NCBI GenBank assembly: GCA_004377135.1
Contig: SOHS01000145.1
Coordinates: forward strand, 1 to 7,418
DNA from: Dehalococcoidia bacterium
Lineage (GTDB): Bacteria; Chloroflexota; Dehalococcoidia; GIF9; AB-539-J10
DNA: 7,418 nucleotides
Direction: 5' to 3'
Made by a program: the position numbers and the translations under genes. The notes beneath the pieces are model-generated. The model ran no database searches. It saw nothing but the letters and a program-made list of their open reading frames with translations, and was not told where the DNA came from. Of this stretch, positions 5,332 through 7,418 are shown one piece after another; position 1 is the first letter of the stretch, and each line of letters opens with the position of its first letter.

Positions 5332-6332
5332 CTTTCGAGGTACATTTTTTTGTAGTATTTAGAATACTCGCCGCTTTTGATTGACCGCCACCAGGACTCG
5401 TTCTTTAGATACCAGTCAACAGTAGCGCTCAAGGCTTTTTCAAAGGAAAAAGCTGGTTTCCAGCCCAGTTCTGTGGCTATTTTGGCGCAATCCAGAGCGT
5501 AGCGGCGGTCGTGGGCAGGGCGGTCGGTAACGAATTGTATCAGGCCCTGTGGTTTGTCCAGCAGCTCCAGCAGCTTGCGGATAAGCTCCAGATTGGTCTT
5601 CTCATTGTCGCCGCCGATATTATATATCTCTCCGGGTTGGCCTTTCTGAATGACGACATCAAGAGCCCGGCAGTGGTCAACTACAAAGATCCAGTCCCTG
5701 ATGTTGAGGCCATCACCATAGACAGGGACTGGTTTATCTTCCAGGGCATTGGTGATAACCAGGGGAATCAACTTCTCGGGAAACTGGTACGGTCCGAGAT
5801 TGTTGGTGCAGCGTGTGATAATCGCCGGGAGACGGTGGGTCTTGAAGTAGGCACGACATAAAAGGTCAGCAGCGGTTTTGCTGGCTGAATACGGACTATT
5901 GGGAGATAAAGTTGATTCTTCAGTAAAGCGGCCGCTATCAATGGAGCCATAGACTTCGTCAGTGGACACCTGGATAAATCTTCCCAACTTGTATTGGCGT
6001 GCTCCCTCTAGCAAAATTTGGGTACCTTTAATATTGGTCTCGATGAATGGCGAGGCGTCCAGGATGCTGCGGTCAACGTGGCTCTCAGCAGCAAAGTTCA
6101 CAATAACATCGAACCCTTGGCCTAATAGCTTGTCGACGAACTTTCTATCAGCTATGTCTCCTTTGACGAAGTGGTAGCCGGGCTGGTCTTGTATATCTTT
6201 TAAGTTCTCCAGATTGCCGGCATAGGTGAGCTTATCCAGATTGGTTATCTCCCAATCAGGGTGTTCCTTTAATGCATAGTGGACAAAATTGCTGCCTATG
6301 AACCCGGCGCCGCCGGTGACAAGTAGCTTCAT
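5328..6332 (-). CDS. rfbB: dTDP-glucose 4,6-dehydratase
   Basis: 334 residues, the expected length for RmlB. It converts dTDP-D-glucose to dTDP-4-keto-6-deoxy-D-glucose using tightly bound NAD+. It is an extended SDR with TGGAGFIGSNF (6-16), LDKLTYAGN (32-40), AAESHVDRSI (81-90), the catalytic STDEVYGS (T124, D125, E126), Y148-x3-K152 (YSASK), and the substrate motifs NNLGPYQFPEKLIP (177-190) and IRDWIFVVDH (211-220). All active-site residues are present. The frame is open 18 codons further upstream, but that extension lies inside rfbC and resembles nothing in the family. The ATG at 6332 is preceded by GAGGAGG and starts exactly at the Rossmann strand. Its ATG overlaps the rfbC stop by 4 nt (ATGA), and its stop overlaps the rfbD GTG. 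Confidence 0.97.
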   Translation of the reverse strand: MKLLVTGGAGFIGSNFVHYALKEHPDWEITNLDKLTYAGNLENLKDIQDQPGYHFVKGDIADRKFVDKLLGQGFDVIVNFAAESHVDRSILDASPFIETNIKGTQILLEGARQYKLGRFIQVSTDEVYGSIDSGRFTEESTLSPNSPYSASKTAADLLCRAYFKTHRLPAIITRCTNNLGPYQFPEKLIPLVITNALEDKPVPVYGDGLNIRDWIFVVDHCRALDVVIQKGQPGEIYNIGGDNEKTNLELIRKLLELLDKPQGLIQFVTDRPAHDRRYALDCAKIATELGWKPAFSFEKALSATVDWYLKNESWWRSIKSGEYSKYYKKMYLER

Positions 6333-6898
6333 CTTGCCTCCTCTGTGTAGTAAAACCTGATATCCGCATTCTTTAGAGTAGGCCATTTCCCGTCTTTGGC
6401 GGACAGAATCGGCTCCTTAACAGGCCAGTCGATATTCAAGTCTTCATCACTCCAGATAATACCCGCTTCAGATTCAGCGGAGTAGCCATTGGTGGTTTTA
6501 TATACGACTTCGGCAATCTCTGAAAGGACACAGAAACCATGGGCAAATGTTTCAGGAACATAGAGAATATTCTTATTTTCTTCCGATAAGATTACCCCTA
6601 CCCATTTACCCCAGGTAGGTGAGCCCTTTCTTATGTCAACGGCGACATCAAATATCTCACCTCTTACCGCCCTCACCAACTTTCCCTGCGCGAAGGGTGG
6701 GTTTTGATAATGTAATCCCCTCAGAATCCCTCTAGCAGAACGGGAGTGATTGTCCTGGACAAAATTTGCCTTTATGCCAGCAGCAACAAAATCTGGCATC
6801 TTATATGTTTCCATAAAGAAGCCTCTCTCATCCTCAAAAACCTTTGGTTCTATCAAGACCACCTCCGGAATCTCTAACCTCTTGAAAGCAAATGGCAT
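6329..6898 (-). CDS. rfbC: dTDP-4-dehydrorhamnose 3,5-epimerase
   Basis: 189 residues, a cupin-fold RmlC of normal length. It epimerises dTDP-4-keto-6-deoxyglucose at C3 and C5 to the L-rhamno form. Visible: FEDERGFFMETY (21-32), QDNHSRS (48-54), RGLHYQ (60-65) with catalytic base H63, K73, RAVRGEIFDVAVDIRKGSPT (76-95), VPETFAHGF (114-122), and VVYKTTNGY (131-139) with the acid Y133. The H63/K73/Y133 spacing equals that of Mycobacterium RmlC (62/72/132), so the enzyme should be active. The ATG at 6898 lies 15 nt after the rfbA stop and gives the family's usual opening (MPFAFKRLEIPEV); its Shine-Dalgarno is poor, so coupling to rfbA is likely. The 3' end contains the ribosome binding site for rfbB. 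Confidence 0.96.
   Translation of the reverse strand: MPFAFKRLEIPEVVLIEPKVFEDERGFFMETYKMPDFVAAGIKANFVQDNHSRSARGILRGLHYQNPPFAQGKLVRAVRGEIFDVAVDIRKGSPTWGKWVGVILSEENKNILYVPETFAHGFCVLSEIAEVVYKTTNGYSAESEAGIIWSDEDLNIDWPVKEPILSAKDGKWPTLKNADIRFYYTEEAR
6337..6343 (-). promoter_or_regulatory. Ribosome binding site fixing the rfbB start
   Basis: GAGGAGG on the minus strand, inside the last codons of rfbC, lies 4 nt before the ATG at 6332. It decides for the 334-residue rfbB start over the in-frame upstream ATG at 6386. Confidence 0.7.
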
Positions 6899-6913
6899 GT
6901 CGTTCTTTCGCTT

Positions 6914-7418
6914 CTAGAGTTCTACCTTAGCATCATCCCCGACAAAGAGCGTGGTTGTCTTGAAGTTATCTCCCCGCCTGGTCACCATTGTGCACCGACC
7001 GATGACAGAGTCACTCAACCGCTCGATATTGCGGATAGAGCATTTTTCCAGGATGACCGAATGCTCTATCGAGGAGTGCTCGATCACTGTGCCCGCTCCA
7101 ATGCTCGTGAAAGGACCGATAAATGCATTCTTTACTTGACACTCTTCGGCAATAGATACCGGTCCCCTTATAACGCTGTTTTCTATGCTTGTTCCTTCTC
7201 CAACCTCGACTCTGCCTGCCACCTGGCTGGCAGCATCAATTTCGCCTCTTAAATCTCGTTTCACAAATTCATCAAGGACAACACGATTCGCTTCCAGGAG
7301 GTCATCTTTCTTCCCGGTATCCAGCCACCAGCCGGTGAGGATGTGACTGCGCACCTTTTTGCTGGAATCAATGAGTTGTTGGATGGTATCGGTTATTTCA
7401 AGTTCTCCTCGCCATGAG
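6914..7418 (-). CDS. rfbA: Glucose-1-phosphate thymidylyltransferase, long form, C-terminal part
   Basis: About 167 C-terminal residues; the N-terminal catalytic half lies beyond position 7418. The frame is open to the edge, so the GTG at 7354 is internal rather than a start. The fragment opens with SWRGELEITDTIQQLID and continues through HILTGWWLDTGKKDDLLEAN, both diagnostic of the end of the nucleotidyltransferase domain in the long (about 355-residue) RmlA type. A left-handed beta-helix follows, made of hexapeptide-like turns (VGEGTSIENSVIRG, VSIAEECQVKNAFIG, TSIGAGTVIEHSSIEHSVI), ending in VEL. Short enterobacterial RmlA proteins lack this tail; the long form occurs in archaea, actinobacteria and Chloroflexota. 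The enzyme makes dTDP-glucose from glucose-1-phosphate and dTTP, the first step of the pathway completed by rfbC, rfbB and rfbD downstream. Confidence 0.93.
   Translation of the reverse strand, partial: SWRGELEITDTIQQLIDSSKKVRSHILTGWWLDTGKKDDLLEANRVVLDEFVKRDLRGEIDAASQVAGRVEVGEGTSIENSVIRGPVSIAEECQVKNAFIGPFTSIGAGTVIEHSSIEHSVILEKCSIRNIERLSDSVIGRCTMVTRRGDNFKTTTLFVGDDAKVEL

Noticed and set aside
6333..6386. Upstream ATG of rfbB at 6386
   Set aside because: The extra 18 residues come from the rfbC 3' end in another frame. The GAGGAGG and the family's usual MKLLVTGGAGFIG start support 6332.
1..7418. CRISPR array, tRNA/rRNA genes, transposase or riboswitch
   Set aside because: No regularly spaced repeats, no cloverleaf or rRNA-like stretches, and no transposase motifs were seen when reading both strands.

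Overview
The window is a bacterial cell-surface polysaccharide locus, probably from a Chloroflexota (Dehalococcoidia-like) or related uncultured bacterium. That assignment is tentative. It rests on the long-form glucose-1-phosphate thymidylyltransferase with a beta-helix tail, a small YIGPG membrane protein, and an intergenic palindrome of the TGTCATTGCGAGG...GGCAATCCC type. No marker gene is present.

Right half (4462-7418, minus strand): the dTDP-L-rhamnose operon in the order rfbA (3' part only), rfbC, rfbB, rfbD. Genes are 15 nt apart or overlap by 4 nt (ATGA, GTGA). Together they convert glucose-1-phosphate and dTTP to dTDP-L-rhamnose for surface glycans. Downstream on the same strand are the palindromic repeat, a well-formed sigma70-type promoter, and a 100-residue secreted or membrane protein (4014-4316). 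The gap after that (3923-4012) holds what reads as the decayed N-terminus of a SAM-dependent methyltransferase.

Left-centre (about 400-3890): a block that looks inserted. On the plus strand are a nucleotidyltransferase with an unusual N-terminal ribbon-helix-helix domain (478-1377) and, one base later, an organophosphate-antiporter-type MFS transporter (1379-2581). Convergent to them is a CDP-glycerol glycerophosphotransferase-like enzyme (2710-3885). My inference is that these three import or handle a phosphorylated small molecule, activate it as a CDP (or NDP) derivative and transfer it to a surface glycan. The nucleotidyltransferase gene is clearly more AT-rich than the rhamnose genes: 841-900 is about 28% GC and 4861-4920 about 60%.

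Left edge (1-413, minus strand): a C-terminal remnant of an iron-containing alcohol dehydrogenase, a 31-codon ORF, and the first 28 codons of a membrane protein that leaves the window. Gene fragments on both sides of the central block suggest that it replaced or interrupted older genes.
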